Source: an uncultured Clostridia bacterium
GTDB taxonomy: Bacteria > Bacillota > Clostridia > TANB77 > CAG-508
Direction: 5' to 3'
NCBI GenBank assembly: GCA_934167305.1
Contig: CAKPKQ010000003.1
Span: 1 to 64,000 of the forward strand
DNA: 64,000 bases
Positions 52,679-61,550 of this stretch are shown piece after piece; the stretch's first letter is position 1; every line of letters starts with the position of its first letter. A program made the position numbers and the translations under genes. Under the pieces are notes generated by a model. The model worked only from the letters and a program-made list of their open reading frames with translations, was not told the origin of the DNA and did not search any database.

Positions 52679-52957
52679 ATGGCAGACAAAAAGAATAATA
52701 AAAGAAATATGAGAAACAATGATGAAGATTATAATCCTAAATTTAGAAAAGTTAGAAAAAAGGTATGTCCATTATGTGCTGATAAAAACTTAAAATTAGA
52801 TTATAAAAATGCTGATCAGTTAAGAAAATTCATTAATGAAAAAGGAAAAATACTTCCAAGAAGAGCAACTGGAGCATGTGCAATTCATCAAAGAGATATT
52901 ACATTAGCTGTTAAAAGAGCTAGACAAATAGCTATATTACCATATACAGCAGAATAA
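52679..52957 (+). CDS. rpsR: 30S ribosomal protein S18
   Basis: The 92-aa protein has the S18 core [20 protein letters not shown] and [16 protein letters not shown]. An N-terminal extension of Lys/Asn/Arg residues (1-25) and a CPLC pair (about 31-34), which may bind zinc, are seen. GGGGGGAAAG is 5 bp upstream. A terminator follows. Confidence 0.97.
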   Translation: MADKKNNKRNMRNNDEDYNPKFRKVRKKVCPLCADKNLKLDYKNADQLRKFINEKGKILPRRATGACAIHQRDITLAVKRARQIAILPYTAE

Positions 52958-52963
52958 TTAATA

Positions 52964-52993
52964 AAAATACACCTGAGAGGGTGTATTTTTTTG
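52964..52993 (+). terminator. Terminator after rpsR
   Basis: AAAATACACC pairs with GGTGTATTTT around TGAGAG, ending in T7. Confidence 0.9.
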
Positions 52994-53084
52994 TGACTTG
53001 AAAATTAAATGTTAAAAATTGTTTAAAAAAGTAGCAGATAGGGAATAATTTCAATAAAATAATATAGAAATATAGGAGAAATTT

Positions 53085-53942
53085 ATGAAAATTGGAATTG
53101 CTTTATCTGGTGGCGGAATACGTGGAATTGCACATGCTGGTGTTTTAAAAGCACTTGAAGAAAATAACATTAAAATTGATATAATAGGTGGAACAAGTGC
53201 TGGGGGAATGGTGGCAAGTTTATATGCAATGGGAATTGAACCTGAAATGATACATACTTTGTTTAAAAAATATGCAAAAGAAATAATTGGTGCAAACAAA
53301 ATGCCGTTTTTATCAAAATTATTAAAGTATTCATTTAGTAAAAAAGTTACACTGACAGGTTTTAATAATGGAGAATCAATAGAAAAAATATATAATAAAA
53401 TAGCAAAAGAACAAGATATAGAAAAAATCAATCAAATACAAATGCCTTTAGTAATTACTACTGTGGATATTATGAAGCCAAAGGAATATATATTTACTAA
53501 CAATATTCCAAAAGATGAAGAAGATAAGTCAAAATACATTAAAGATATTACAGTTGGAAAAGCTGTTAGAGCAAGTAGTAGTTTTCCAGCAGTATTTATG
53601 CCGTGTAAAGTTGATGAATATGCATTTATGGATGGAGGTGTCTTAGATAATGTACCAGTTGAAGAAGTAAGAAAACAGGGGGCTGACAAGGTATTAGCTG
53701 TTAAATTTGATGCAGACAAAATTGAAAAAGATAGCAATTTAATGGATATAGCAATGAAAACAATTGACATTATGGGAAATAAAATATCAGAAGAAGGTTT
53801 GAAAAAAAGTGATTATGTATTAAATGTATATACAGATAAAGTGGGTTTGTTAGATATACAAAAACTAGATAAATGCTATGAATATGGTTATCAAAGTGTA
53901 ATAAAAAATTTAGATGAAATAAAAAAAGCGATGCAACTTTGA
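53085..53942 (+). CDS. Patatin-like phospholipase
   Basis: The 285-aa protein shows the patatin fold: oxyanion motif SGGGIRGIAHAG (residues 8-19), nucleophile elbow GGTSAGG with Ser in GTSAG, and the catalytic Asp in MDGGVLDNVP (about 182). It is a Ser-Asp dyad lipid acyl hydrolase acting at the cytoplasmic membrane, related to YchK/RssA proteins. TAGGAGA precedes the start. The end of the gene forms half of a terminator stem. Confidence 0.92.
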   Translation: MKIGIALSGGGIRGIAHAGVLKALEENNIKIDIIGGTSAGGMVASLYAMGIEPEMIHTLFKKYAKEIIGANKMPFLSKLLKYSFSKKVTLTGFNNGESIEKIYNKIAKEQDIEKINQIQMPLVITTVDIMKPKEYIFTNNIPKDEEDKSKYIKDITVGKAVRASSSFPAVFMPCKVDEYAFMDGGVLDNVPVEEVRKQGADKVLAVKFDADKIEKDSNLMDIAMKTIDIMGNKISEEGLKKSDYVLNVYTDKVGLLDIQKLDKCYEYGYQSVIKNLDEIKKAMQL

Positions 53943-53964
53943 TTGAGTTGTATCGCTTTTTTTT
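53923..53964. terminator. Convergent terminator overlapping the patatin gene end
   Basis: AAAAAGCGATGCAACT (53923-53938) pairs with AGTTGTATCGCTTTTT, ending in a T-run. The patatin stop codon is in the loop. It also serves the minus-strand gene ending at 53967. Confidence 0.85.
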
Positions 53965-53966
53965 TA

Positions 53967-55112
53967 TTATTTTTCTTCAACTTTTTCAATAGTCTCTTTT
54001 TTTACGAATAATGAATATATAAATATTCCTAAACCGTAAACAATAGTGAAAATTGAAATATAATTACCTACATATGGTATTTGTTGAGCTAACCATAATA
54101 CGGCAACTGAAGCAATAGAAAGTAAAATTGTTTTAGCTCTTGTTTTATTTTTTAATTTATTTGCAAAATTGTTTCCAATTGTAATTCCTAAAATAGAAAT
54201 AGTTATTGAAAGTATTAAAAGGTATACAGTGATTAAAGCAAAGCTTACATATGATAAAATACCTGTTATAAGTAAAAATATTGATATAAAAGGTGTAAGT
54301 ACAAATGCTAAAACACCAATTAATATTGCAATAAAAGATTTTTTACTTGTAGTATAAGTTGCTTTTTCTGCAAAACCAGGTGTAATAAAAGTTGCAAGTA
54401 AAATAGTTACTACTGCATATAATATTACTGATATAAAACTTGTAATATATTTTTTAATTATGTCAGTAGTTGATGGTTCTGAAATTTTAACTTCAGAAAA
54501 ATTAATTTTTCTAGCAACAATACCTTCAGGAATTTCTACCTCTTTTTGAGCACTATAATAAAAATCTCTAGCAACAACATTTTCGGCATTATTAGCAAAT
54601 GAGAAAGGACCACTTACATAAAGGTCTCTTCCGATTCTGCCATCAAATGATGAACTTGCAGAAGAAATTTTTAAATCTCTTATAATGTTGGCACTTTTTT
54701 CTAAGGTGAATGATTTGGCAATTATATAAGCATCACTTGCAATTCCTTTAAATGTAATTTGTTGAGCTACAGCAAATATATTTCCTTCTATAATTGCATT
54801 TTCCTCAATTACTAAAGAATTTGCTAATACAAATAAATCGCCATCAATTCTACCTGTAATTTTAACTTCTGATCCAAATATAAATGAGTTTCCGTTTATA
54901 TTTCCATTTATTAAAACAGAGTTACCACCCTCATAAATATCACCATCAGTATTTGGAACTGTAATGTCTTGATTTTCTGTAGTTTGAGCAGAGTCAAGCA
55001 AAGCAGTAACCATACCATCTTCTACTGATGTTACATTTTCAGCAAAACATACAGAAGAAAAAGTTAATAATAAAATAAAACATAGTATTAAAACTTTACA
55101 TGTTTTCTTCAT
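53967..55112 (-). CDS. Bactofilin-like exported domain with C-terminal membrane helices
   Basis: The 381-aa protein has a signal peptide (about 1-24), a repeat region of short beta strands (about 55-205; NGNINGNSFIFGSEVKITGRI, IDGDLFVLANSL patterns) resembling polymer-forming bactofilin beta-helices, and four to five membrane helices (about 215-370). The beta-helix should face outside, unlike cytoplasmic bactofilins. Function unknown. The repeated G-x-I-x-G-x-x-x spacing is seen directly; the fold is inferred. Confidence 0.75.
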   Translation of the reverse strand: MKKTCKVLILCFILLLTFSSVCFAENVTSVEDGMVTALLDSAQTTENQDITVPNTDGDIYEGGNSVLINGNINGNSFIFGSEVKITGRIDGDLFVLANSLVIEENAIIEGNIFAVAQQITFKGIASDAYIIAKSFTLEKSANIIRDLKISSASSSFDGRIGRDLYVSGPFSFANNAENVVARDFYYSAQKEVEIPEGIVARKINFSEVKISEPSTTDIIKKYITSFISVILYAVVTILLATFITPGFAEKATYTTSKKSFIAILIGVLAFVLTPFISIFLLITGILSYVSFALITVYLLILSITISILGITIGNNFANKLKNKTRAKTILLSIASVAVLWLAQQIPYVGNYISIFTIVYGLGIFIYSLFVKKETIEKVEEK

Positions 55113-55170
55113 AAAAAAACCTCCTTTTAAATGATAATATAAATATATATCATTTAAAGGAGAAAGTCAA

Positions 55171-55797
55171 TTACTTAAATGATTTGCACAAGCTATTAAT
55201 ACAACAATTTTTGCAATTTGGTTTTTGAGCCTTACATATATTTCTGCCATGCAAAATTAAAATATGATTTGCATCTGAATAGTATTTTTTAGGTAAAATT
55301 TTTAATAGATCTTTTTCTATTTTTTCTGGATCTTTTTCATTTGAAAAGCCAATGCGATTTGATAACCTTTTAACATGAGTATCAACAGCAATTCCTTGAG
55401 GGTTATTAAAGGCTTCAAGCATAATTACATTTGCACTTTTTCTACCAACCCCTGGAATAGTCATTAATTCTTCCATTGTATTAGGAACATCACCATTAAA
55501 ATCTTTCAATATTTTTTGTGAAGCAAGCTTTAAATTTTTAGCTTTATTTCTGTAAAAACCACAAGAATGAATCATTTTTTCAATATCTTCTAATGGTAAA
55601 TTTGCAAAATCTTCAGGAGTATTGTACTTTGGAAAAATTTCTGCGGTTACTTTATTTACTCTTTCATCAGTACATTGGGCTGATAAGGCAACAGCAACAA
55701 GTATTTCAAATGGAGTGGTAAAATTTAAGCTACATTTTGCATCTGGGTATTCTTTTTTTAATATTTCAAAAATTTTTATAAACTTTTCTTTTTTCAT
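55171..55797 (-). CDS. nth: Endonuclease III (DNA glycosylase/AP lyase)
   Basis: The protein (208 aa from the chosen start) contains the helix-hairpin-helix TIPGVGRKSANVI with the catalytic Lys, the catalytic Asp in AVDTHVKRLSNRIG, and the C-terminal iron-sulphur ligands in CKAQKPNCKNCCINSLC (C-x6-C-x2-C-x5-C pattern). It removes oxidised pyrimidines. The start at 55797 is preferred because AGAAGGA lies 7 bp upstream; an in-frame ATG at 55815 is possible. Confidence 0.95.
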   Translation of the reverse strand: MKKEKFIKIFEILKKEYPDAKCSLNFTTPFEILVAVALSAQCTDERVNKVTAEIFPKYNTPEDFANLPLEDIEKMIHSCGFYRNKAKNLKLASQKILKDFNGDVPNTMEELMTIPGVGRKSANVIMLEAFNNPQGIAVDTHVKRLSNRIGFSNEKDPEKIEKDLLKILPKKYYSDANHILILHGRNICKAQKPNCKNCCINSLCKSFK

Positions 55798-55934
55798 AAT
55801 AGAGTCCTTCTTCATATTTTACATATATTAAAGCACAAAGCTAACAAAAAAGCAATTAATGTGAAAACATAAAATGGTAACAAAAATGGAAGATAATAAT
55901 ATAATATACAAAAGAGAAAGGAGGTAATTTACAA

Positions 55935-56084
55935 ATGTTTTGTGCACTGAAAAAAACAATAGGTGTATGTCTTATAGGGTTAGGATTGGGCATATTACTT
56001 GTATTATTACTTCCAATATCAGGATGGTTATTTACAATTGGTTTATTAATTGTAATAGTTGGGCTAATGTGGTTATCTTGCTAA
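55935..56084 (+). CDS. Small hydrophobic protein (49 aa) in the spoVM unit
   Basis: This short ORF, MFCALKKTIGVCLIGLGLG onward, is two membrane helices separated by a Pro-Ile-Ser-Gly-Trp turn, ending WLSC. AAAGGAGGT is 10 bp before the ATG, a strong ribosome site. It lies 21 bp upstream of spoVM and is probably expressed in the same sporulating compartment. I do not know a named family. Confidence 0.7.
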   Translation: MFCALKKTIGVCLIGLGLGILLVLLLPISGWLFTIGLLIVIVGLMWLSC

Positions 56085-56105
56085 AAAAAGGAGAGTGAAT
56101 AATAA

Positions 56106-56183
56106 ATGACGATTGTTGTTAAAAAAGTTCCAAAATGCTTGAGGGGTATTGTTAAATTATTATTTGGAATAAAAGAAAAATGA
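56106..56183 (+). CDS. spoVM: SpoVM-like amphipathic sporulation peptide (25 aa)
   Basis: The ORF encodes MTIVVKKVPKCLRGIVKLLF plus GIKEK. It matches the B. subtilis SpoVM pattern K-[LV]-P-K-x-L-x-G-I-V-[RK]-x-x-[FL]-G in length and spacing, including the key Pro near residue 9. SpoVM is an amphipathic helix that senses convex membrane curvature of the forespore and recruits the coat ATPase SpoIVA. AAAGGAG lies 11 bp upstream. The neighbour rpmB (convergent here) is also next to spoVM in B. subtilis, which supports the call. A terminator follows. Confidence 0.85.
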   Translation: MTIVVKKVPKCLRGIVKLLFGIKEK

Positions 56184-56189
56184 TACTCA

Positions 56190-56222
56190 AAAAAAGGCTA
56201 TTTACATAGCCTTAATTTTTTG
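56190..56222. terminator. Terminator after spoVM
   Basis: AAAGGCTAT pairs with ATAGCCTT around TTAC, followed by AATTTTTT. It lies between convergent spoVM and rpmB. Confidence 0.85.
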
Positions 56223-56239
56223 CATATAAAATTTAAAAA

Positions 56240-56437
56240 CTAAGCTCTTGCAACTTTCCCAGAACGTAAGCATTTTGCACAAGCATGAATTGTTTGAGTT
56301 TCACCATTAACAACAGCTTTAACTCTTCTTAAGTTTGGTCTAAAAGCTCTAGTTGTTCTTCTACTAATATGAGAACGAGCTATACTAAGCTTGTTTCCAT
56401 GAGCTAATGATTTTCCACAAATATCACATTTTGCCAT
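56240..56437 (-). CDS. rpmB: 50S ribosomal protein L28
   Basis: The 65-aa protein starts MAKCDICGKSLAHGNKLS, a zinc CxxC pair, and has a second pair CAKCLRSGKV near the C-terminus, with the RRTTRAFRPNLRRVK rRNA-binding part between. The ribosome site is AGGAGGTG. It stands alone on the minus strand. Confidence 0.97.
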   Translation of the reverse strand: MAKCDICGKSLAHGNKLSIARSHISRRTTRAFRPNLRRVKAVVNGETQTIHACAKCLRSGKVARA

Positions 56438-56536
56438 TGAACTGCACCTCCTATGTGAAATCTAAAATTGACTAAGTATAAGTTTAACACATATTACAAC
56501 AAAATACAAGTGTTTTACGAAAATTCGTAATAAAAG

Positions 56537-57229
56537 TTATTTATTAATTATGTCTTTAATAACTTCTCCAGCTAAAATTAAACCTGCAACAGATGGAACA
56601 AAGCTAATACTAGCAGGAGTTCTTTTATTAGTTTCATCAAAACGTTTTGGTTCTTCTTTAGAGTAAACTACCTTTAAATGTTTAATTCCACGTTTGCTAA
56701 GCTCTTTTCTCATAACTTTAGCTAATGGACATACTGAAGTTTTTGTAATATCAGATACTTCAAATTTGGTAGGGTCTAATTTATTTCCAGTACCCATAGA
56801 GCAAATAATTGGAATTTCACGTTTATGACATTCTTCTACCAAATTAATTTTAGAAGTAACACAATCAATTGCATCAACCACATAATCAAAATGAGTACTT
56901 AAAATTTCATCTGCACGTGAAGCATCATAAAACATTTGATATGTAGTTATATTTAGATTAGGGTTGATTTTAAGCAATCTTTCTTTTTCAACATCAACTT
57001 TAGGCATTCCAATAGTAGTAGTATCTGCAATAAGTTGACGATTTATATTTGTAATATCTACAACATCTTTATCAACTAATGTAAGGTTGCCGATTCCACT
57101 ACGTGCTAAAGCTTCAATTGCATAAGAACCAACGCCTCCACAGCCAAATACTGCAACATGAGAATTTTTTAATTTATTAATATTATCTATTCCGATTAAA
57201 TATTCAGTTCTATTAAGCCAATTGTTCAT
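56537..57229 (-). CDS. tcdA: tRNA threonylcarbamoyladenosine dehydratase (TcdA/CsdL)
   Basis: The 230-aa ThiF/E1-like protein has the ATP-binding FGCGGVGSYAIEALARSGIG (residues 29-48, quoted in full here as 20), the LVDKDVVDITNINRQ segment with the catalytic Asp/Arg, and GTGNKLDP, TPASISFVPSVAG later. TcdA cyclises the t6A base of tRNA to ct6A. It lacks a zinc Cys pair as expected for this subgroup. Alone on the minus strand, divergent from ruvA. Confidence 0.92.
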   Translation of the reverse strand: MNNWLNRTEYLIGIDNINKLKNSHVAVFGCGGVGSYAIEALARSGIGNLTLVDKDVVDITNINRQLIADTTTIGMPKVDVEKERLLKINPNLNITTYQMFYDASRADEILSTHFDYVVDAIDCVTSKINLVEECHKREIPIICSMGTGNKLDPTKFEVSDITKTSVCPLAKVMRKELSKRGIKHLKVVYSKEEPKRFDETNKRTPASISFVPSVAGLILAGEVIKDIINK

Positions 57230-57309
57230 TTTTTAATACCTCGAACCATATTATAGCATTTTTTAAAATTAGGTGTCAATATATTCCGAACAAAAATTTG
57301 CAAAAGCAC

Positions 57310-57337
57310 TTGCAATTTTTTTATTTTATGATAAAAT
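57310..57337 (+). promoter_or_regulatory. Promoter of ruvA
   Basis: TTGCAA (57310-57315), 16-bp spacer, TAAAAT (57332-57337). Confidence 0.45.
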
Positions 57338-57363
57338 GTGTGTGATAAAAAAGGAGAATGAAA

Positions 57364-57981
57364 ATGTTAGCATATATTAAAGGAATTTTAGAAATTAAAA
57401 CAAAAGGTTATATAGTGGTAGAAGTAGGTGGATTAGGGTATAAAATTTTTATGCCAGAATCTACAATAGCAAAAGCCGGCAATATTGGAGATAAAGTACA
57501 AATACATACATTTATGAGGGTTAGAGAAGATGATGTTAGCTTATATGGTTTTTTAACAAATGAAGAATTACGTATGTTTGAGCTATTATTAAGTGTTAGT
57601 GGAATAGGAGCAAAAGGAGCATTAGGAATATTATCTAATATTACACCATCTCAATTTGCGTTAGCAGTTATATCAAATGATGTGGCAATATTAAAAAAGG
57701 TACCAGGGATTGGACCTAAAACAGCTCAAAGAGCCATATTAGAGTTAAAAGATAAATTGAAAAAAGATCAAGAAATAGCAGTTACAGAAGGAGAAGAGGC
57801 TTCAAGTATTGAAAAAGTTATTAAAGAAGATGAAAAAGTATCAGAAGCTATTAGTGCATTACAGGTACTTGGTTATAGCAGACGTGAAATAGTAGAAGCA
57901 TTACAAAATGTAGAGTTAACTTCATTATCTGTAGAGGATATTATAAGAAAAGGACTTGCTAATTTAGCTAAGAAATTATAA
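57364..57981 (+). CDS. ruvA: Holliday junction branch migration protein RuvA
   Basis: A 205-aa RuvA with N-terminal OB fold (MLAYIKGILEIKTKGYIVVE), two HhH motifs (LLSVSGIGAKGALGIL and LKKVPGIGPKTAQRAIL) and the C-terminal RuvB-binding domain (ALQVLGYSRREIVEAL). The start at 57364 rather than 57358 is chosen because AAGGAG (57351-57356) needs the longer spacing. ruvB, the usual next gene, is missing here; a palindrome and then rarA follow. Confidence 0.95.
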   Translation: MLAYIKGILEIKTKGYIVVEVGGLGYKIFMPESTIAKAGNIGDKVQIHTFMRVREDDVSLYGFLTNEELRMFELLLSVSGIGAKGALGILSNITPSQFALAVISNDVAILKKVPGIGPKTAQRAILELKDKLKKDQEIAVTEGEEASSIEKVIKEDEKVSEAISALQVLGYSRREIVEALQNVELTSLSVEDIIRKGLANLAKKL

Positions 57982-57991
57982 TATTTAGAGT

Positions 57992-58070
57992 AGGCACAGC
58001 GACTTTGATATATATTTTTTCGTGCTTTAGCCTAAGAAAAAATATATTCAAAGTGCAAGCGACGTGCCGG
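57992..58070. repeat. Palindromic element between ruvA and rarA
   Basis: GGCAC (57993-57997) pairs with GTGCC (58064-58068), ACTTTGA (58002-58008) with TCAAAGT (58048-58054), and an ATATATTTTTT stretch with AAAAAATATAT, leaving a CGTGCTTTAGCCTAAG loop region. Not followed by a T-run, so not a standard terminator. It is unlike the other repeats of the window in sequence. Confidence 0.55.
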
Positions 58071-58105
58071 AGAGATCAAAATAGAGATAAAAGGAGCTTT
58101 GAATA

Positions 58106-59350
58106 ATGGACATGAGTAAACCACTTGCATACAGAATGAGTCCCAAAACATTAGATGACTATGTAGGGCAAGAACACATATTAGGAAAAGATAAAATTTT
58201 ATACCGTACAATAAAAGCAGATAGACTATCTAGCATTATACTTTGGGGGCCACCTGGATGTGGTAAAACTTCGCTTGCTAGAGTTATTAGTAATACAACA
58301 AAATGTAAGTTTTTGAAAATAAATGCAGTAACATCAGGAATATCAGACATAAAAAATGCGGTTGAAACAGCACAAAATGTTTTGTTAAACCCATCTGGAA
58401 AATGTATTTTATTTATAGACGAAATTCATCGTTTTAATAAATTACAACAAGACGCATTACTTCCTTATGTGGAAAATGGAACTATAATTTTAATAGGAGC
58501 TACTACAGAAAATCCATATTTTGAAGTAAATAAAGCTTTAATATCAAGATCAATGGTATTTCATTTACAACCACTAACAGATGAAGATATATTTAAAGTG
58601 TTAAAAAAATCTTTAACATCTGAGGATGGATTAGGAAATTACAATATAAAAATAGAAGATAGCACATTAAAAAAACTTGCAATAACATCTGGGGGAGATG
58701 TAAGAACAGCTTTAAATGGGCTAGAAGTTGCAGTTTTGACAACACAAATGGATTCAAATGGAATAATAAATATTACAGATGAAATATTAAAAGAGTGTGT
58801 ACAAACAAGAAAAGCGGTGTTTGATAAAAAAGGAGACAGCCATTATGATAATATTAGTGCATTTATAAAATCGATGCGTGGCAGTGATGTAGATGCTGCA
58901 TTGTTTTACTTGGCAAGAGCACTAAATGCAGGTGAAGACCCTGTGTTTATGGCAAGAAGAATTGTTATAGCAGCTGCAGAAGATGTTGGAATGGCAAATC
59001 CAAATGCTTTAGTAGTTGCAACATCAGCTATGCAAGCTGTAACTATGGTAGGAATGCCAGAAGCCAGAATTATTTTAGCAGAGGCAACAGTTTATGTTGC
59101 AACTTCCAAAAAATCAAATGCTGCATATTTAGGAATAGATAAGGCACTAGCAGATGTAGCTAATAAAGATACAGGAACGATACCAATGCACATTAGAAAT
59201 GCACCAGCAGAAGGAATGTCAAAAGAAGGTTATGGAGTAGGTTACAAATACCCACATGATTATCCAAATCATTGGGTAGAACAACAATATTTACCTGATA
59301 AAATGTTAGGAACAAAATATTATACAAAAGATGATACAGTGGAAGATTAA
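58106..59350 (+). CDS. rarA: Replication-associated recombination protein RarA (MgsA)
   Basis: The 414-aa clamp-loader-like AAA+ ATPase has MSPKTLDDYVGQEHI, Walker A GPPGCGKTSLA, Walker B LFIDEIHRFNK, sensor 1 GATTENP, and the C-terminal tetramerisation domain with KSMRGSDVDAALFYLARAL and RRIVIAAAEDVGMANP. RarA acts at stalled replication forks. AAAGGAG lies 10 bp before the start. It is followed by a strong terminator. Confidence 0.96.
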   Translation: MDMSKPLAYRMSPKTLDDYVGQEHILGKDKILYRTIKADRLSSIILWGPPGCGKTSLARVISNTTKCKFLKINAVTSGISDIKNAVETAQNVLLNPSGKCILFIDEIHRFNKLQQDALLPYVENGTIILIGATTENPYFEVNKALISRSMVFHLQPLTDEDIFKVLKKSLTSEDGLGNYNIKIEDSTLKKLAITSGGDVRTALNGLEVAVLTTQMDSNGIINITDEILKECVQTRKAVFDKKGDSHYDNISAFIKSMRGSDVDAALFYLARALNAGEDPVFMARRIVIAAAEDVGMANPNALVVATSAMQAVTMVGMPEARIILAEATVYVATSKKSNAAYLGIDKALADVANKDTGTIPMHIRNAPAEGMSKEGYGVGYKYPHDYPNHWVEQQYLPDKMLGTKYYTKDDTVED

Positions 59351-59353
59351 ATT

Positions 59354-59387
59354 GAAAATCCCCGGCTAAAACAGTCCGGGATTTTCT
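59354..59387. terminator. Convergent terminator after rarA
   Basis: GAAAATCCCCGG (59354-59365) pairs with CCGGGATTTTC (59376-59386); A-rich and T-rich flanks allow use from both sides. Confidence 0.8.
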
Positions 59388-59391
59388 GTGA

Positions 59392-60501
59392 TTATAATGT
59401 TGTTACTAGTAATAATACAACTAAAAATAAAGTATTAAATATTGTATACATTATTAAATATTTCCAAAAGTTTTTAGGCTGGTGTTTTAAAAATTCTTTT
59501 AAAGTAATTAAACTAGCTAGTGAAGATATCAATATTCCTAAAGAACCTATATTTACAGAAACTAATAATTCTTTATAATTTGTAGTAAATTTAGATAAGA
59601 ATATTGCAGTAGGAACATTGCTTATAAATTGACAAGACATTATTCCAGCTAACAATGTATTTTTTACAACAATTTCTGATATAAACTCTTTTATAGCAGA
59701 TATTCTAGCAATATTTCCTGAAAAGACAAAGAAAACAAAGAATGTTGCTATAAGAGCATAGTCTATTTGCTTAAACCTTTTTCTATCCATTATAAGGATT
59801 GTTAAAACTACAATTGCTAATGTTATCAAATAAGGAATAACCCTAAAAATACTAAGTATTACGAAAATAAATAAAATTGAATATATACATAGCTCTTTCT
59901 TACTTATGATTATCTTTGAATTTTTTCTTAGCTTTAAAGTTTCATTATGAACAAAAGCACAGCATATCCATAATAACACTGCAACAGTTATGGACGGAAC
60001 AAGCAATATACTAAAAAACTCTGTTGTGTTTATATTATAATAAGAATAAAGATATAAATTTTGTGGATTACCATAAGGAGTAATCATACCACCCATATTA
60101 GCAGCTATAGTTTGCATTATAAATGTAAAAGCTAGATATTTATCATTTTTGGTTGAATGCAAAACAATATATGTAAGCGGAAGAAATGTTATTAAAGACA
60201 TATCATTTGCTACTATCATATCAAAGAAAAAGGTACCAAATACAAGTGCATATATAACAGCTCTTCGGGTATGAAATAAACCTATAAGTTTTCTAGAAAT
60301 CAACTCAAATACATTTGTGCTTTTAAGTCCAGCAACTACAGCAAGCATACAGAATAAGCAAATTAATGTACTATAATCAAAATAACCTAAATATTCTTTA
60401 TCTGGTGGCACAAAAAAACATGTAATAATTGCTAAAACGATTGCAACAGATAAAACTACTTCACTTTTTATAAAATTAATTATTTTTTCTTTTGTCTTCA
60501 T
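59392..60501 (-). CDS. ArsB/citrate-type (IT superfamily) permease
   Basis: The protein (369 aa from the 60501 start, with GGAGA upstream) has about ten membrane helices and the two-fold repeat pattern of ion transporters of the ArsB/NhaD/SLC13 kind: MSLITFLPLTYIVL, NMGGMITPYGNPQNLYLY in the first half and FISNVPTAIFLS in the second, which match the NxxP-type hairpin motifs. Substrate (citrate, arsenite, sodium or sulphate) cannot be told. Alone on the minus strand. Confidence 0.82.
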   Translation of the reverse strand: MKTKEKIINFIKSEVVLSVAIVLAIITCFFVPPDKEYLGYFDYSTLICLFCMLAVVAGLKSTNVFELISRKLIGLFHTRRAVIYALVFGTFFFDMIVANDMSLITFLPLTYIVLHSTKNDKYLAFTFIMQTIAANMGGMITPYGNPQNLYLYSYYNINTTEFFSILLVPSITVAVLLWICCAFVHNETLKLRKNSKIIISKKELCIYSILFIFVILSIFRVIPYLITLAIVVLTILIMDRKRFKQIDYALIATFFVFFVFSGNIARISAIKEFISEIVVKNTLLAGIMSCQFISNVPTAIFLSKFTTNYKELLVSVNIGSLGILISSLASLITLKEFLKHQPKNFWKYLIMYTIFNTLFLVVLLLVTTL

Positions 60502-60560
60502 AATTATCTCCATATAATACTTATATAAATATTATAACAATATAAAATAAAAAATACAAT

Positions 60561-60594
60561 AAAAAAGATACCTTATTTCTAAGATATCTTTTTT
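60561..60594 (-). terminator. Terminator after the band-7 gene
   Basis: On the minus strand AAAAAAGATATCTTA pairs with TAAGGTATCTTTTTT around a short GAAA loop. Confidence 0.8.
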
Positions 60595-60598
60595 AAAT

Positions 60599-61501
60599 TT
60601 ATTTTTTATCTTTAATAACTTCTGTAATAGCACCTAAACTACTTAAAGTATTTGTTGCTTCAAATGGAATAAATACTTTATTAGCTTCTCCATTAGCAAC
60701 TTCTTTTAAAGTCTCTAAAGATTTTAATTGAACTAATTTTTCATCAGGTTTAGCTTTCATCATTGCATCATAAACCATATGAATTTCTTGAGCTTTTGCT
60801 TCAGCAACTTGTTTTATAGCTTCGGCCTCACCAATTGCTCTTCTTATTTTAGCTTCTTTATCAGCTTCAGCCTCTAAAATAGCAGCTTCTTTTTTACCTT
60901 CTGCTAAAGTAATAGCAGATTGTCTTTCACCTTCAGCTTGTAAAATTAAAGCTCTTTTATTTCTCTCAGCATTCATTTGTTTTTCCATTGCATCTCTAAT
61001 GTCTGCTGGAGGAGTAATATCTTTAATTTCAACTCTATCGACTTTACAACCCCATTGATCTGTTGCTTCATCAAGAATAACTCTTAATCTATCATTGATA
61101 GCATCTCTAGAACTAAATGTATCATCTAAGTCCATTTTACCAACAATATCACGAATTGTTGTAATTGCTAAGTATTCAATACCTTTCTTTAAGTTTTGAA
61201 TTTCATAAACAGCTCTTGCTGGATCTGTAATTTTGTAAAACACAACAGTATCAATAGTAATAGTAACATTATCTTGAGTAATAACACCTTGAGGTGGAAT
61301 GTCCATTGTTTGTTGTTTTAAACTAACAACACTACGTACATGATCTACAAAAGGAATAATAACTGTAAGACCTGCATCAGCTACTTTGTGAAATTTACCA
61401 AGTCTTTCAATAATGTAAACTTCAGATTGTTTTACTATTTTAATTGTATTAAATGCAATAATTAAAATAATAACTAATAATGCGATTAAAACCCACATCA
61501 T
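60599..61501 (-). CDS. SPFH/band-7 (stomatin-like) protein
   Basis: The 300-aa protein has an N-terminal membrane helix (1-20), an SPFH domain (VYIIERLGKFHKVADAGL to about residue 180, with DPARAVYEIQN) and an Ala/Glu-rich coiled coil (about 185-240). Such proteins (QmcA/YbbK class) form membrane microdomain scaffolds and often regulate proteases. It is downstream of the NfeD-like gene, its usual partner, 49 bp away. Confidence 0.94.
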   Translation of the reverse strand: MMWVLIALLVIILIIAFNTIKIVKQSEVYIIERLGKFHKVADAGLTVIIPFVDHVRSVVSLKQQTMDIPPQGVITQDNVTITIDTVVFYKITDPARAVYEIQNLKKGIEYLAITTIRDIVGKMDLDDTFSSRDAINDRLRVILDEATDQWGCKVDRVEIKDITPPADIRDAMEKQMNAERNKRALILQAEGERQSAITLAEGKKEAAILEAEADKEAKIRRAIGEAEAIKQVAEAKAQEIHMVYDAMMKAKPDEKLVQLKSLETLKEVANGEANKVFIPFEATNTLSSLGAITEVIKDKK

Positions 61502-61550
61502 AATAAAAATCCTCCTTAAAATATATATAATAAATAATAAATATTAATGC

